DNA from: Sphingomonas gellani
GTDB taxonomy: Bacteria; Pseudomonadota; Alphaproteobacteria; Sphingomonadales; Sphingomonadaceae
Direction: 5' to 3'
Assembly: GCF_900110035.1 (NCBI RefSeq)
Contig: NZ_FOCF01000006.1
Location: 124,001 to 188,000, forward strand
Length of the DNA stretch: 64,000 bases
Program-made: the position numbers and the translations under genes
In this document: one piece after another, positions 17,714-27,553 of the stretch
How the letters are laid out: each line of letters starts with the position of its first letter
Position numbering within the stretch: the first letter of the stretch is position 1
Notes under the pieces: model-generated
The model's database searches: none
Seen by the model: the letters and a program-made list of their open reading frames with translations, nothing else
Told to the model about the DNA's origin: nothing

Positions 17714-17729
17714 AGACACGATCTATGAT
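17709..17729. promoter_or_regulatory. Perfect LysR-type palindrome in the lysR-liuA gap
   Basis: ATCATAGA and TCTATGAT form an eight-base perfect inverted repeat around the five-base spacer CACGA. The core TAGACACGATCTA has the T-N11-A form of LysR-family sites. It lies at the translation start of the LysR gene and 71 bp before liuA, which fits autoregulation and control of the divergent operon. Confidence 0.65.
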
Positions 17730-17800
17730 GATCCTTGCCCCGGTTCAATTTTCATGCAGCCGAAAGATGGTGTAGGACCCGGCGCAAACAGGAGAGGCCA

Positions 17801-18970
17801 ATGACGCCGGACATGGATTTCGGGCTGGGCGAAACGGCGGAGATGATCCGCGACACGACCCGCCGCTTCGCCAACGATCGCATCGCGCCGTTGGCGGCGA
17901 AGATCGACGCGGAGGACTGGTTCCCCCGGCATGAGCTGTGGCCGGCGATGGGCGAACTGGGCCTGCACGGCATCACGGTGGATGAGGCGGACGGAGGCCT
18001 GGGGCTGGGTTACCTGGAGCATGTCGTCGCGCAGGAGGAGGTCGCCCGCGCCTCCGCCTCCATCGGCCTGTCCTATGGCGCGCATTCGAACCTGTGCGTC
18101 AACCAGATCCGCCGCTGGGGCAATGCGGAGCAAAAGGCGAAGTACCTGCCCAGGCTGATTTCCGGCGAACATGTCGGCAGCCTCGCCATGTCGGAGGTGG
18201 CGGCCGGGTCTGACGTCGTGTCGATGAAGCTGAAGGCGGAAAAGACCGCGTCCGGCTACCGCCTGAACGGCACCAAGTTCTGGATCACCAACGCCGCCCA
18301 TGCCGACACTTTGGTCGTCTATGCCAAGACGGGCGAGGGATCGCGCGGCATCACCACCTTCCTGATCGAACGCGACACGCCTGGCTTCGTCATCGGCCAG
18401 CATATCGACAAGATGGGTATGCGCGGCAGCCCGACCGCCGAACTGGTCTTCACCGATTGCGAGGTGCCGGACACCGCGGTGATGGGGCCGGTCAACGGAG
18501 GCGTCGGCGTCCTGATGAGCGGGCTCGATTACGAACGCACGGTGCTGGCGGGCATTCAGCTAGGCATCATGCAGGCGTGCCTGGACGTGGTGCTGCCCTA
18601 TGTCCGGGAGCGTCAGCAGTTCGGCAAGCCGATCGGCGCGTTCCAGCTGATCCAGGCCAAGGTCGCGGACATGTACGTCGCGTTGAACTCGGCACGTGCC
18701 TATGTCTATGCGGTCGCGCGGGCGTGCGACGCGGGCAAGACGACGCGCTTCGACGCGGCGGGCGCGATCCTGCTCGCGTCGGAGAACGCGTTCCGTGTCG
18801 CGGGAGAGGCGGTGCAGGCGCTGGGTGGCGCAGGGTATACGCGCGACTGGCCGGTGGAGCGCTTCCTGCGCGACGCGAAGCTGCTCGATATCGGGGCGGG
18901 CACCAACGAGATCCGGCGCATGCTGATCGGGCGCGAGCTGATCGGCCACAACGCCCCGGCGGCGCAGTGA
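17801..18970 (+). CDS. liuA: Isovaleryl-CoA dehydrogenase
   Basis: This FAD enzyme oxidises isovaleryl-CoA to 3-methylcrotonyl-CoA in leucine breakdown. The 389-residue acyl-CoA dehydrogenase has [16 protein letters not shown] and [18 protein letters not shown] in the middle domain. The catalytic glutamate of this subgroup is in [11 protein letters not shown] (about residue 247), and [23 protein letters not shown] lies near the C-terminus. A strong AGGAGAGG precedes the ATG. The specific substrate is assigned from the carboxylase genes that follow and from the isovaleryl-type position of the glutamate. Confidence 0.93.
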   Translation: MTPDMDFGLGETAEMIRDTTRRFANDRIAPLAAKIDAEDWFPRHELWPAMGELGLHGITVDEADGGLGLGYLEHVVAQEEVARASASIGLSYGAHSNLCVNQIRRWGNAEQKAKYLPRLISGEHVGSLAMSEVAAGSDVVSMKLKAEKTASGYRLNGTKFWITNAAHADTLVVYAKTGEGSRGITTFLIERDTPGFVIGQHIDKMGMRGSPTAELVFTDCEVPDTAVMGPVNGGVGVLMSGLDYERTVLAGIQLGIMQACLDVVLPYVRERQQFGKPIGAFQLIQAKVADMYVALNSARAYVYAVARACDAGKTTRFDAAGAILLASENAFRVAGEAVQALGGAGYTRDWPVERFLRDAKLLDIGAGTNEIRRMLIGRELIGHNAPAAQ

Positions 18971-20568
18971 GCGCGCCCGTCCTGCGCACGACGGTCCTGC
19001 GCGACAGTGATGCATTCCGCGCCAATGCCGATCACAACGCCGCGCTGGCCGACGAACTGCGCGACCGGGTGGCGCAGGCGGCGCTGGGCGGCAGCGACAA
19101 GGCGCGGGAGCGTCACACCGCGCGCGGCAAGCTGTTGCCCCGCGACCGCGTCGAACGCCTGCTCGATCCCGGCACGGCCTTTCTGGAAATCGGGCAACTG
19201 GCGGCGAACGGCCTGTACGGCGACGAGGTGCCGGGCGCGGGGCTGATCGTCGGGATCGGCACGGTGTCCGGGCGACAGGTGATGATCGTCGCCAACGACG
19301 CCACGGTGAAGGGCGGCACCTATTACCCGCTGACCGTCAAGAAGCACCTGCGCGCGCAGGAGATCGCGCAGGAGAACCGCCTGCCCTGCATCTATCTGGT
19401 CGATTCGGGCGGCGCCAATTTGCCGCATCAGGCGGAGGTGTTTCCCGACCGCGATCATTTCGGCCGCATCTTCTTCAACCAGGCGAACATGTCGGCGCTC
19501 GCCATCCCACAGATCGCCTGCGTCATGGGCAGCTGCACCGCCGGGGGCGCCTATGTCCCCGCCATGTCCGACGAAACGGTCATCGTGCGCGAACAGGGCA
19601 CGATCTTCCTCGCCGGCCCCCCGCTGGTGAAGGCCGCGACCGGTGAGGTCATCAGCGCGGAGGAGCTGGGCGGCGCGGACACGCATGGCCGCCGGTCCGG
19701 CGTGGTCGACCATGTCGCGGAGGATGACGCCCATGCGCTGACCATCGTGCGCGACATCGTCTCCACCCTGCCGCCGCCGCCCGCGATCGACGTGAACCTG
19801 GCCGAAGTACGCGACCCCGCCTATCCGGCGGAGGACCTGTACGGCATCGTACCGCAGGACGTGCGTGCGCCCTATGACGTGCACGAAGTGATCGCGCGGC
19901 TGGTCGACGGATCGCAGTTCCACGAGTTCAAGGCGCTGTACGGCAGCAGCCTGGTCTGCGGGTTCGCCCATATCCACGGCGCCCCGGTCGCGATCCTCGC
20001 CAACAATGGCGTGCTGTTCAGCGAAAGCGCACAAAAGGGCGCGCACTTCATCGAACTGGCGTGCCAGCGGCGCGTGCCCTTGCTGTTCCTCCAGAACATC
20101 TCAGGCTTCATGGTCGGGGGCCGTTACGAGGCGGAGGGCATCGCCAAGCATGGCGCGAAGCTGGTCACCGCCGTGGCCACCGCCAGCGTGCCGAAGATCA
20201 CCGTGCTGATCGGCGGCAGCTTCGGCGCGGGCAATTACGGCATGTGCGGCCGCGCCTATTCGCCCCGCTTCCTGTTCACCTGGCCGAACAGCCGGATCAG
20301 CGTGATGGGCGGCGAACAGGCCGCGTCCGTGCTGGCCACTGTCCACCGCGACGCGGACGGCTGGACCCCCGAACAGGCCGAAGCGTTCAAGGCGCCCGTG
20401 CGGCAGAAGTACGAGGACGAGGGAAACCCCTATTACGCCACCGCGCGCCTGTGGGACGACGGCGTCATCGACCCCGCCCAGACTCGCGACGTGCTGGGCC
20501 TCGCACTGCGCGCCTGCCTGAACGCCCCCGTGGAGCAGAAGGCGCGCTTCGGCGTGTTCCGGATGTGA
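18967..20568 (+). CDS. liuB: Methylcrotonyl-CoA carboxylase, carboxyltransferase (beta) subunit
   Basis: The 533-residue protein moves the carboxyl group from biotin to 3-methylcrotonyl-CoA. It has the two crotonase-like halves, with [16 protein letters not shown] in the first and [31 protein letters not shown] and QNISGFMVG in the second, all typical of MccB/LiuB as distinct from propionyl-CoA carboxylase. Translation begins at GTG 18967, which overlaps the liuA stop (GTGA). It pairs with the alpha subunit encoded 85 bp downstream. Confidence 0.95.
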   Translation: MSAPVLRTTVLRDSDAFRANADHNAALADELRDRVAQAALGGSDKARERHTARGKLLPRDRVERLLDPGTAFLEIGQLAANGLYGDEVPGAGLIVGIGTVSGRQVMIVANDATVKGGTYYPLTVKKHLRAQEIAQENRLPCIYLVDSGGANLPHQAEVFPDRDHFGRIFFNQANMSALAIPQIACVMGSCTAGGAYVPAMSDETVIVREQGTIFLAGPPLVKAATGEVISAEELGGADTHGRRSGVVDHVAEDDAHALTIVRDIVSTLPPPPAIDVNLAEVRDPAYPAEDLYGIVPQDVRAPYDVHEVIARLVDGSQFHEFKALYGSSLVCGFAHIHGAPVAILANNGVLFSESAQKGAHFIELACQRRVPLLFLQNISGFMVGGRYEAEGIAKHGAKLVTAVATASVPKITVLIGGSFGAGNYGMCGRAYSPRFLFTWPNSRISVMGGEQAASVLATVHRDADGWTPEQAEAFKAPVRQKYEDEGNPYYATARLWDDGVIDPAQTRDVLGLALRACLNAPVEQKARFGVFRM

Positions 20569-20653
20569 TCGGTTTTCCGCAACCGCTGCGCGAACTTGCG
20601 TCGGGGGCCCGCTTCGCAGCAACATCCGCCCTCCCCTACCGGAATCCGCGCCC

Positions 20654-22513
20654 ATGACGATCCGCTCGCTCCTGATCGCCAACCGCGGCGAGATCGCCTG
20701 CCGTGTCATCCGCACCGCGCGTCGGCTCGGCATCCGCACCGTCGCGGTGTATTCCGATGCGGACGCCGACGCCCTGCATGTCCGGATGGCGGACGCGGCG
20801 GTGCATGTCGGCCCCGCGCCGGCGCGCGAAAGCTATCTGATCGGCGAACGGATCATCGCGGCCGCACACGCCGCCGGGGCCGACGCGATCCATCCCGGCT
20901 ATGGCTTCCTGTCCGAAAACGCCGATTTCGCGCAAGGCGTGATCGATGCCGGCCTGACATGGGTCGGCCCCGACCCGTCCAGCATCCGCGCCATGGGCCT
21001 GAAGGATGCGGCAAAGGCGCGGATGATCGCGGCGGGCGTGCCGGTCACGCCGGGCTATATGGGCGACGACCAGGGTGCGGAGCGGCTGGCCAATGAGGCG
21101 GGACGCATCGGCTATCCCGTCCTCATCAAGGCGGTGGCCGGCGGCGGCGGCAAGGGCATGCGCCGGGTCGACGATGCCGCCGACTTCGCCGACGCGCTCG
21201 GCTCCTGCCGGAGAGAGGCCGCATCCTCGTTCGGCGACGACCGCGTGCTGATCGAAAAGTACATCCTGTCGCCCCGCCATATCGAGGTGCAGGTGTTCGG
21301 CGACCGCCACGGCCATGTCGTCCACCTGTTCGAACGCGACTGCTCGCTCCAGCGCCGCCACCAGAAGGTGATCGAGGAGGCGCCCGCCCCCGGCATGGAC
21401 GAGGTGACGCGCGCGGCCGTTTGCGCGGCGGCGGTGAAGGCGGCGCGCGCGGTCGACTATGTCGGCGCCGGCACGATCGAGTTCATCGCCGACGCGTCGA
21501 ATGGCCTGCACCCCGACCGCGTGTGGTTCATGGAGATGAACACCCGTCTCCAGGTCGAGCATCCGGTGACGGAGGCGATCACCGGCCAAGACCTGGTGGA
21601 ATGGCAACTGCGTGTCGCGGCCGGCGAACCGCTCCCCCTGACCCAGGAGGCGCTCTCCATCCACGGCCATGCGATCGAGGCGCGGCTGTATGCCGAGGAT
21701 CCGTCGCGCGGCTTCCTCCCCTCGGTCGGCACGCTGGAGGCGTTCGATCTGGGCGACCCTGCCGAGACGGGCGTGCGCATCGACACCGGCGTGGAAGAGG
21801 GTGCGGTCGTCTCCCCCTTCTACGACCCGATGATCGCCAAGCTGATCGCGCATGGCGCGACGCGCGAGGATGCGCGTCGCGACCTGGCCGACGCGTTGTC
21901 GGATGCGGTGATCTGGCCGGTGCGCACCAATGCGGGCTTCCTGGTCGAGGCGCTGGAGCATGCCGACTTCGTCGCGGGCGCCGTCGATACCGGCATGATC
22001 GCACGCGAGGGCGAGGCGCTGCTGCCACCCGACCGGCCGAGCGAAGAGGCACTGGCCGCCGCCGCCGCCGAACTGGCCGGAGCGACCTTCCTCCCCGGCT
22101 TTCGCCTCAACGCGGCCCCGCGCCGGTCGGCCACGTTCCTGCTCGACGGAGCGGCGGTCGCGATCGACTTCAGCGAGGCGCCCGTGGCGGATGAGGCTGT
22201 CGACACGCAGGTGCTGGTCACCGAGGGCGGCCAGACATGGGCCCTCGCGCCGTTCCGTGGCGAGGGCGCGGCGGGCGGCGGAGCCGGCGATGGCGCGATC
22301 CTGTCGCCGATGCCCGGCCGCATCATCGCGGTCGAGGTGACGGCGGGCGCAAGCGTGCTTTCGGGCCAGAAGCTGCTGACGCTGGAGGCGATGAAGATGG
22401 AACATGCCCTGACCGCGCCCTTCGACGGCGTCGTCGCGGAACTGAACGCGGACACCGGGGCACAGGTCGCGGAGGGCACGCTGCTGGTCCGTATCGCGCG
22501 GGAGGAGGCGTGA
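20654..22513 (+). CDS. liuD: Methylcrotonyl-CoA carboxylase, biotin-carboxylase (alpha) subunit
   Basis: The 619-residue alpha subunit combines biotin carboxylase and biotin carrier. The N-terminal IRSLLIANRGEIACRVIRTA, the ATP-grasp loop GGGGKGMRRVDD (about residue 160) and EMNTRLQVEHPVTEAITG are intact. The C-terminal biotinyl domain has LEAMKMEH with biotin-accepting Lys581. The 85-bp gap after liuB holds no gene. Its stop shares one base with the start of the MaoC gene, so the operon continues. No liuC-type hydratase lies between liuB and liuD as it does in Pseudomonas. Confidence 0.95.
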   Translation: MTIRSLLIANRGEIACRVIRTARRLGIRTVAVYSDADADALHVRMADAAVHVGPAPARESYLIGERIIAAAHAAGADAIHPGYGFLSENADFAQGVIDAGLTWVGPDPSSIRAMGLKDAAKARMIAAGVPVTPGYMGDDQGAERLANEAGRIGYPVLIKAVAGGGGKGMRRVDDAADFADALGSCRREAASSFGDDRVLIEKYILSPRHIEVQVFGDRHGHVVHLFERDCSLQRRHQKVIEEAPAPGMDEVTRAAVCAAAVKAARAVDYVGAGTIEFIADASNGLHPDRVWFMEMNTRLQVEHPVTEAITGQDLVEWQLRVAAGEPLPLTQEALSIHGHAIEARLYAEDPSRGFLPSVGTLEAFDLGDPAETGVRIDTGVEEGAVVSPFYDPMIAKLIAHGATREDARRDLADALSDAVIWPVRTNAGFLVEALEHADFVAGAVDTGMIAREGEALLPPDRPSEEALAAAAAELAGATFLPGFRLNAAPRRSATFLLDGAAVAIDFSEAPVADEAVDTQVLVTEGGQTWALAPFRGEGAAGGGAGDGAILSPMPGRIIAVEVTAGASVLSGQKLLTLEAMKMEHALTAPFDGVVAELNADTGAQVAEGTLLVRIAREEA

Positions 22514-22965
22514 TGGCCGGCCGGTACTACGATGAATGGCATGTGGGCGACCAGATCGAGCATGAGATCCGCCGCACCGTGACGGAGACGGACAATCTGC
22601 TCTTCTCCACCATGACCCACAATCCGCAGCCGCTGCACCTGGATGCGGAGGCGGCGAAGGCGAGCGAGTTCGGGCGCATTCTGGTCAACGGCACCTTCAC
22701 ATTCTCGCTGATGGTCGGCCTGTCGGTCGGCGAGACCACGCTGGGCACGCTGATCGCCAATCTCGGCTATGACAAGCTGGCGATGCCCGCCCCCGTGTTC
22801 ATCGGCGACACGCTGCGCGCCAGCAGCGAAGTGACGGAGATGCGCGACAGCAAATCGCGGCCCGATGCCGGGCTGGTCACGTTCCGCCACGACATGCGCA
22901 ACCAGCGCGACCAGCTGGTGTGCCGGTGCCTGCGCACCGCGCTGTTGAAGAGGCGGCCCGAATGA
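22513..22965 (+). CDS. MaoC-like hydratase, probably for methylglutaconyl- or itaconyl-CoA
   Basis: The 150-residue hot-dog-fold protein has TMTHNPQPLHLD at about residues 33-44, a MaoC hydratase-2 motif in which Asn/His act on the substrate, and a downstream FGRILVNGTFTFSL helix. It sits one base after liuD and four bases over the lyase gene. In mycobacteria an equivalent MaoC gene sits beside the same carboxylase and a CitE-like lyase. The inferred job is hydration of 3-methylglutaconyl-CoA in place of LiuC. An itaconyl-CoA or mesaconyl-CoA hydratase role is the main alternative. Confidence 0.8.
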   Translation: MAGRYYDEWHVGDQIEHEIRRTVTETDNLLFSTMTHNPQPLHLDAEAAKASEFGRILVNGTFTFSLMVGLSVGETTLGTLIANLGYDKLAMPAPVFIGDTLRASSEVTEMRDSKSRPDAGLVTFRHDMRNQRDQLVCRCLRTALLKRRPE

Positions 22966-23798
22966 GGCTGCGCTCGCTGTTGTTCGTGCCGGGTGACAGG
23001 CCGGAACGCTTTGCAAAGGCGGCCGCCAGCGGCGCGGACGCGATCATCCTCGACCTGGAGGATTCGGTCGCCGCCGAGCGCAAGGACTTCGCCGCCGACG
23101 CGGTGCGCGACTATTTGGGCGACCGCGTCGGCGTCACCCGTTTGGTGCGGATCAACCCGCTTGGCGGTGCGGGTCAGGCGCGCGACTTGTCCGTCGCCGC
23201 GCTGGCGGACGCGGTGATGCTGCCCAAGGCGGAGGGCGCCGCGACGATCGCGGCGTTGCTCGACGCGCTGCCCGGCTGCCCACCCATTCTGCCGATCGCT
23301 ACCGAGACGCCGGCCGCGCTGTTCCAGCTGGGCAGCTACACCGCGCATGCCGACCGGCTCTGCGGCCTGACCTGGGGTGCGGAGGACCTACCCGCGGCGA
23401 TCGGCGCCGCCACCAGTCGGGAGGAGGACGGCAGCTACACCGCGCCCTATCAGCTGGCGCGCTCGCTGACCCTGTTCGGCGCGCATGCGGCGGGCGTGGC
23501 GGCGATCGAAACGGTGTTTCCCGCTATCCGGGACATGGAGGACCTGGCTGCCTATGCCGCGCGGGGCGCGCTAGACGGGTTCACCGGCATGATGGCGCTG
23601 CACCCGGCACAAGTGGAGCCGATCAACGCCGCCTTCACGCCCTCTGCCCAGGCGGTCGCGTGGGCGCGCGCGGTGGTCGACGCCTTTGCGACGTCGCCGG
23701 GTGCGGGCGTGCTGACGGTGGATGGCAAGATGGTCGACGCGCCGCATCGCAAGGCGGCGGAGCGCATCCTGGCGCGTACGGATCAGGACGCGCGGTAG
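22962..23798 (+). CDS. CitE-like CoA-ester lyase (HpcH/HpaI fold)
   Basis: The 278-residue protein starts RLRSLLFVPGDRPERFAKA, followed by ADAIILDLEDSV with the metal-binding glutamate and aspartate pair, LPKAEGA, and ATETPAALF. This is the CitE-like beta/malyl/citramalyl-CoA lyase pattern. As the last gene of the leucine operon it could cleave (R)-3-hydroxy-3-methylglutaryl-CoA to acetyl-CoA and acetoacetate. No HMG-CoA lyase of the LiuE type is present here. Activity toward citramalyl-CoA or malyl-CoA is equally compatible with the sequence. The end overlaps the convergent epimerase gene by 16 bases. Confidence 0.85.
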   Translation: MRLRSLLFVPGDRPERFAKAAASGADAIILDLEDSVAAERKDFAADAVRDYLGDRVGVTRLVRINPLGGAGQARDLSVAALADAVMLPKAEGAATIAALLDALPGCPPILPIATETPAALFQLGSYTAHADRLCGLTWGAEDLPAAIGAATSREEDGSYTAPYQLARSLTLFGAHAAGVAAIETVFPAIRDMEDLAAYAARGALDGFTGMMALHPAQVEPINAAFTPSAQAVAWARAVVDAFATSPGAGVLTVDGKMVDAPHRKAAERILARTDQDAR

Positions 23799-24640
23799 TC
23801 GACCGTCACGCTCATCGTTTCGCCGGGCGAGAGCCAGCGCATCTCTCCCTCGCCGCCGCGCATGTTGATCGCGTCGGTGAAGTGGCTGACCGGCTCGACA
23901 CAGAAGAAGTCGCGGCCGGCGGGGACATAGACCACCGTCGACGACAATGCGTCCGATGGCGAGATCGTCAGCGTCAGGTCGCGGTCCGGCCATGCGATGA
24001 CCAGGGCGCCTGACCGGCCGGCAAACACCGTATCGACATTGCGCGACGCGACCGGGCGTCCGTCCCAGCCATCGGTCGGCGCGTCGAAGCGCTCCAGCCG
24101 TTCGGGCAGGCCATCATCTGCGGTCCGCCACTCGCCCAGGTGCAGCGCGTGATACAGCGTCTGGTCGTTGCGCGGGAAATAGGGGTGGAAGCCCAGACCG
24201 GCCGGCATCGCGGTGTCGGACAGGTTCGTGACCGACAACCCCTGCCGCAGCCCGTCCACGGACAGGTCGAAACGCTGTTCGGCGACGTAGCGCCAGGGCC
24301 ATTCCCCCGCCTCATGCCGATGGCGAAGCAGCGTGTGATGCTCCGAGCGCTCCCTCACCTCCCACGCCGCCAGCCAGCCAAAGCCATGCAGCGTGTGCGG
24401 ATGGTCCTCACCCGGAAAATTGGGGGCCAGCCGGATCGCCTCGGTGCCCGCATAGAAGCGGCCCTGCGCGATCCGGTTGGAGAAGGGGACCAGGGGAAAA
24501 CAGGCCGTGTCGAGGATGGACGGCCCGCATGTGGCGCGCAGCAGTGCCTGCCCGGCCCATTGGAACGCATCGACCGAACCGCCGCGCGCCGGCGCGACAG
24601 TCAGGCGATACTTGCCGGCCGTCAGAACGACCTCGTCCAT
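23783..24640 (-). CDS. Aldose 1-epimerase family protein
   Basis: The 285-residue protein has the galactose mutarotase-like pattern: VAPARGGSVDAFQW near the N-terminus, FPLVPFSNRIAQGRF, HTLHGFGWLAAW with the catalytic histidine at about residue 89, and GLGFHPYFPR with the second histidine. ATG 24640 has AAAGGG at a suitable distance; a TTG three codons upstream is less likely. It is the last gene of xylB-xylA-epimerase and probably interconverts the anomers of xylose or another aldose for that pathway. Confidence 0.85.
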   Translation of the reverse strand: MDEVVLTAGKYRLTVAPARGGSVDAFQWAGQALLRATCGPSILDTACFPLVPFSNRIAQGRFYAGTEAIRLAPNFPGEDHPHTLHGFGWLAAWEVRERSEHHTLLRHRHEAGEWPWRYVAEQRFDLSVDGLRQGLSVTNLSDTAMPAGLGFHPYFPRNDQTLYHALHLGEWRTADDGLPERLERFDAPTDGWDGRPVASRNVDTVFAGRSGALVIAWPDRDLTLTISPSDALSSTVVYVPAGRDFFCVEPVSHFTDAINMRGGEGEMRWLSPGETMSVTVDYRAS

Positions 24641-24669
24641 CCTCTGCAACCCTTTGCTGGACCGGCGTC

Positions 24670-25992
24670 TTACACGAAACGGTTGATGATGTTCTCCAAC
24701 CGCTCCTGCTTGCCCGACTTGTGCGCCGGGTTCAGGTCGCGTTCGACCGCCACGTCGGCGATGTCGGCCAGGCTGGTGCCCTGCTTGTGGATCATCTGGC
24801 CCAGCTCGCCGTCCCAGCCGGCATAGCGCTCCTTCTTGAACGCATCCAGGCGACCGTCCTCGATCAGCTTTTCCGCGTTGAGCAGCGCTGCGGCGACGAC
24901 GTCCACGCCGCCGATATGGCCGTGGAACAAGTCCTCGGCATCGACCGACTGACGACGCACCTTGGCATCGAAGTTGAAGCCGCCGGTGGTGAAGCCGCCC
25001 GCACGGATGATCTCCAGAACTGCCAGCGTGGTCTCCTCGACGGAGTTCGGGAACTGGTCCGTGTCCCAGCCATTCTGCGGGTCGCCGCGGTTGGCGTCGA
25101 TCGACCCGAAGATGCCCAGCGCGCCGGCCGTCGCGATCTCATGCTCGAACGTGTGGCTGGCCAGCGTGGCGTGGTTCGCCTCGATGTTGACGCACACCTC
25201 GTTCTCCAGCCCGTAGCGCTTCAGGAAGCCGTACACGGTGGCCGTGTCGAAATCGTACTGGTGCTTGGTCGGCTCGAACGGCTTCGGCTCGATCAGGATC
25301 GTGCCGGTGAAGCCGATCTTGTGCTTGTGCTCGACCACCAAGCTGAGGAAGCGGCCGAAATTGTCCAGCTCGCGCTTCAGGTCGGTGTTGATGAGCGTCT
25401 CGTAACCCTCACGACCGCCCCACAGGACGTAATTCGAGCCGCCCAGCCGGTGCGTCGCTTCCAACGCGGCACGGACCTGCATCGCACCCCAGGCATAGAC
25501 CTCCGGGTTCGGGTTGGTCGCGCCGCCGGCGGCATAGCGCGGGTCGGAGAACAGGTTGGCGGTGCCCCACAACAGCTTCACGCCGCTGTCGCCCTGCAGC
25601 TTTTCCAGATGGTCGACGGCGGTGCCGAAATTCTTCTGGTATTCGGAAACGTTGCTGGCCGCTTCCATCACGTCGACGTCGTGGAAGCAGTAGAAGGGCA
25701 GGTCCAGCTTCTTGACGAACTGGAACGCCACCTCGCGCTTCATCGCGGCTGCTTCGCCCGAATGGGCATGCGCCTGCCACGGACGGTGGAACGTGCCGGG
25801 ACCGAACACGTCGGACCCCTGCCAGCAGAAGGTGTGCCACATGCACACGGCGAAGCGGAGCTGCTCCTCCATGGTCTTGCCGAGCACGACCCGGTTCTTG
25901 TCATAAAAGCGATAGGCGAGTTCGTTGGTCGTTTCTGGCCCTTCGAACTTGATCGTGTCGATCGCGGCGAAATAGTCGGTGGCGGCAGACAT
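24670..25992 (-). CDS. xylA: Xylose isomerase
   Basis: XylA converts D-xylose to D-xylulose. The 440-residue protein is the same length as the E. coli enzyme. It shows [32 protein letters not shown] with the catalytic His-Asp pair, [35 protein letters not shown] with metal-binding Glu, and [17 protein letters not shown]. All metal ligands appear intact. The ATG shares one base with the xylB stop (TAATG) and is preceded by GAAAGG. With xylB and the epimerase gene it forms a D-xylose operon. Confidence 0.96.
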   Translation of the reverse strand: MSAATDYFAAIDTIKFEGPETTNELAYRFYDKNRVVLGKTMEEQLRFAVCMWHTFCWQGSDVFGPGTFHRPWQAHAHSGEAAAMKREVAFQFVKKLDLPFYCFHDVDVMEAASNVSEYQKNFGTAVDHLEKLQGDSGVKLLWGTANLFSDPRYAAGGATNPNPEVYAWGAMQVRAALEATHRLGGSNYVLWGGREGYETLINTDLKRELDNFGRFLSLVVEHKHKIGFTGTILIEPKPFEPTKHQYDFDTATVYGFLKRYGLENEVCVNIEANHATLASHTFEHEIATAGALGIFGSIDANRGDPQNGWDTDQFPNSVEETTLAVLEIIRAGGFTTGGFNFDAKVRRQSVDAEDLFHGHIGGVDVVAAALLNAEKLIEDGRLDAFKKERYAGWDGELGQMIHKQGTSLADIADVAVERDLNPAHKSGKQERLENIINRFV

Positions 25993-27443
25993 TATTGGCC
26001 TTTCTTCGGGGTAATACGGGGATAGGCGTCGCGGAACGCGGCCTTGCGCGGGGCAAGCCGCTCGACCAGCGTCGCTTCGGGGTCGATCTGGCGCGCGATG
26101 GGGGGCTGGGCGCAGACCTGTTCGGGCGTGCCGCCGTCGACGGCGATCTGCGCAAGCCGCGCCGCGCCCAGCGCCGGGCCGACTTCGCCGCCCTGCAGGT
26201 AGACCAGCGGCACCTCGAACGCGGATGCGATGATGCGGCCCCAATAGCCTGAGCGCGCACCGCCGCCGATCACCGACAGGCGGTCGACCTGGGTGCCGGC
26301 GTCACGCAGCGCGTCGAGGCCGTCGGCCAGGGCAAAGGCGACCCCCTCCAGCACCGCCTGAGACAGGCGGCCGGCGTCGGTGTCGTTGTCCAGGCCCAGG
26401 AACGCGCCGCGCACATGCGCATCGTTATGCGGCGTGCGTTCGCCGGACAGATAGGGGAGGAAGATCTCCGCGCCCGTACCCGGCCCACTCGTCTCCGCAC
26501 GCGCGAACAGGTCGGCCGGACCCGCGGCGCCGGTCAGCCGCGCCACCCAGTCGATGCAGGACGCGGCGGACAGGTGGACGCTCATCTGGTGCCACATGTC
26601 GGGCAGGCAGTGGCAAAAGGCGTGCACCGCCCGCGCCGGATTGGGCCGGAACGTGTCCGTCGCGACGAAGATCACGCCAGACGTGCCCAGCGACAACAGC
26701 GCGTCACCGTCCTTCACCACGCCGACACCGGCCGCGCCCGCCGCATTGTCGCCGCCACCGGCTACCACCGGCACCGCCGGCATGCCCCATAGCTCGGCCA
26801 CCTCGGGCCGCAGCGTGCCGGTCGCCTCCGTCCCCTCGAACAGGCGCGGCATGGCCGACTCGTCGAGACCGCACGCGGACAGCAATTCCGCGCTCCACGC
26901 CCGCTTCGCCACGTCCAGCCACAGCGTACCGGCGGAATCGGACAGGTCGGACGCCTTGTCGCCCGTCATCTTCAGCCGGACATAATCCTTCGGCAACAGA
27001 ACGGTGCGGACGCGGTCGAACACGTCCGGCTCATGATTGCGCACCCACAACAGCTTGGGAGCGGTAAAGCCCGGCATCGCAATGTTGCCCGCGATATCGC
27101 GCAGGGCGGGCACCGCCGCCTCCAGCTCCGTGCACTCCGCATCGGACCGGCCGTCGTTCCACAGGATGGCTGGCCGCAGCGGGCGGTCCGACTCGTCCAG
27201 CAACGTCGCGCCGTGCATCTGGCCCGCCACGCCGACGCCGCGCACGGAGCGTCGCAGCGCCGGATCGATCGCCTGCACCGCCGCCGTGGTCGCCATCCAC
27301 CAGCTTTCGGGATCCTGTTCGGACCAGAGCGGATGCGGGCGCTGCACCGTCAGCGCGGCGACGCCCTGACCGGCGACCGCGCCAGCCTCGTCAAGAACCA
27401 CCGCCTTCACGCCGGATGTCCCGACGTCGATGCCTAGAAACAC
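25992..27443 (-). CDS. xylB: Xylulokinase
   Basis: XylB phosphorylates D-xylulose to enter the pentose phosphate pathway. The 483-residue FGGY kinase begins [19 protein letters not shown] (phosphate-binding loop), has [30 protein letters not shown] and [14 protein letters not shown] in the C-terminal domain. The start is a GTG at 27443, about five bases after GGGAGGAG. The frame extends ten codons further up but without a ribosome site. It is the first gene of the xyl operon, downstream of a LacI-type operator candidate. Confidence 0.95.
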   Translation of the reverse strand: MFLGIDVGTSGVKAVVLDEAGAVAGQGVAALTVQRPHPLWSEQDPESWWMATTAAVQAIDPALRRSVRGVGVAGQMHGATLLDESDRPLRPAILWNDGRSDAECTELEAAVPALRDIAGNIAMPGFTAPKLLWVRNHEPDVFDRVRTVLLPKDYVRLKMTGDKASDLSDSAGTLWLDVAKRAWSAELLSACGLDESAMPRLFEGTEATGTLRPEVAELWGMPAVPVVAGGGDNAAGAAGVGVVKDGDALLSLGTSGVIFVATDTFRPNPARAVHAFCHCLPDMWHQMSVHLSAASCIDWVARLTGAAGPADLFARAETSGPGTGAEIFLPYLSGERTPHNDAHVRGAFLGLDNDTDAGRLSQAVLEGVAFALADGLDALRDAGTQVDRLSVIGGGARSGYWGRIIASAFEVPLVYLQGGEVGPALGAARLAQIAVDGGTPEQVCAQPPIARQIDPEATLVERLAPRKAAFRDAYPRITPKKGQ

Positions 27444-27492
27444 CCCGGCTCCTCCCTGTAACGCCCATGCCATGCCGCTGGGTCTGCGCGTA

Positions 27493-27506
27493 TGTTAGCG
27501 CTACTA
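27493..27506. promoter_or_regulatory. Candidate LacI-family operator upstream of xylB
   Basis: TGTTAGCGCTACTA is an imperfect palindrome with the central AGCGCT (perfect over the eight bases TAGCGCTA) that is usual for LacI/GalR-type repressors. It lies 50 bp before the xylB GTG in the short gap between xylB and the sensor kinase gene. No LacI gene is in this window, so a repressor would be encoded elsewhere. Call rests on pattern and position only. Confidence 0.4.
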
Positions 27507-27553
27507 TTAGGGGCCGTCGAGTGGTTTGTCCGGCAGTTCACCGCCCGCGCGTG

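Noticed and set aside
22962..23798. Citrate lyase beta subunit of a fermentative citrate lyase
   Set aside because: No citD or citF genes are present; the context is leucine catabolism, so a stand-alone CoA-ester lyase is the better call.
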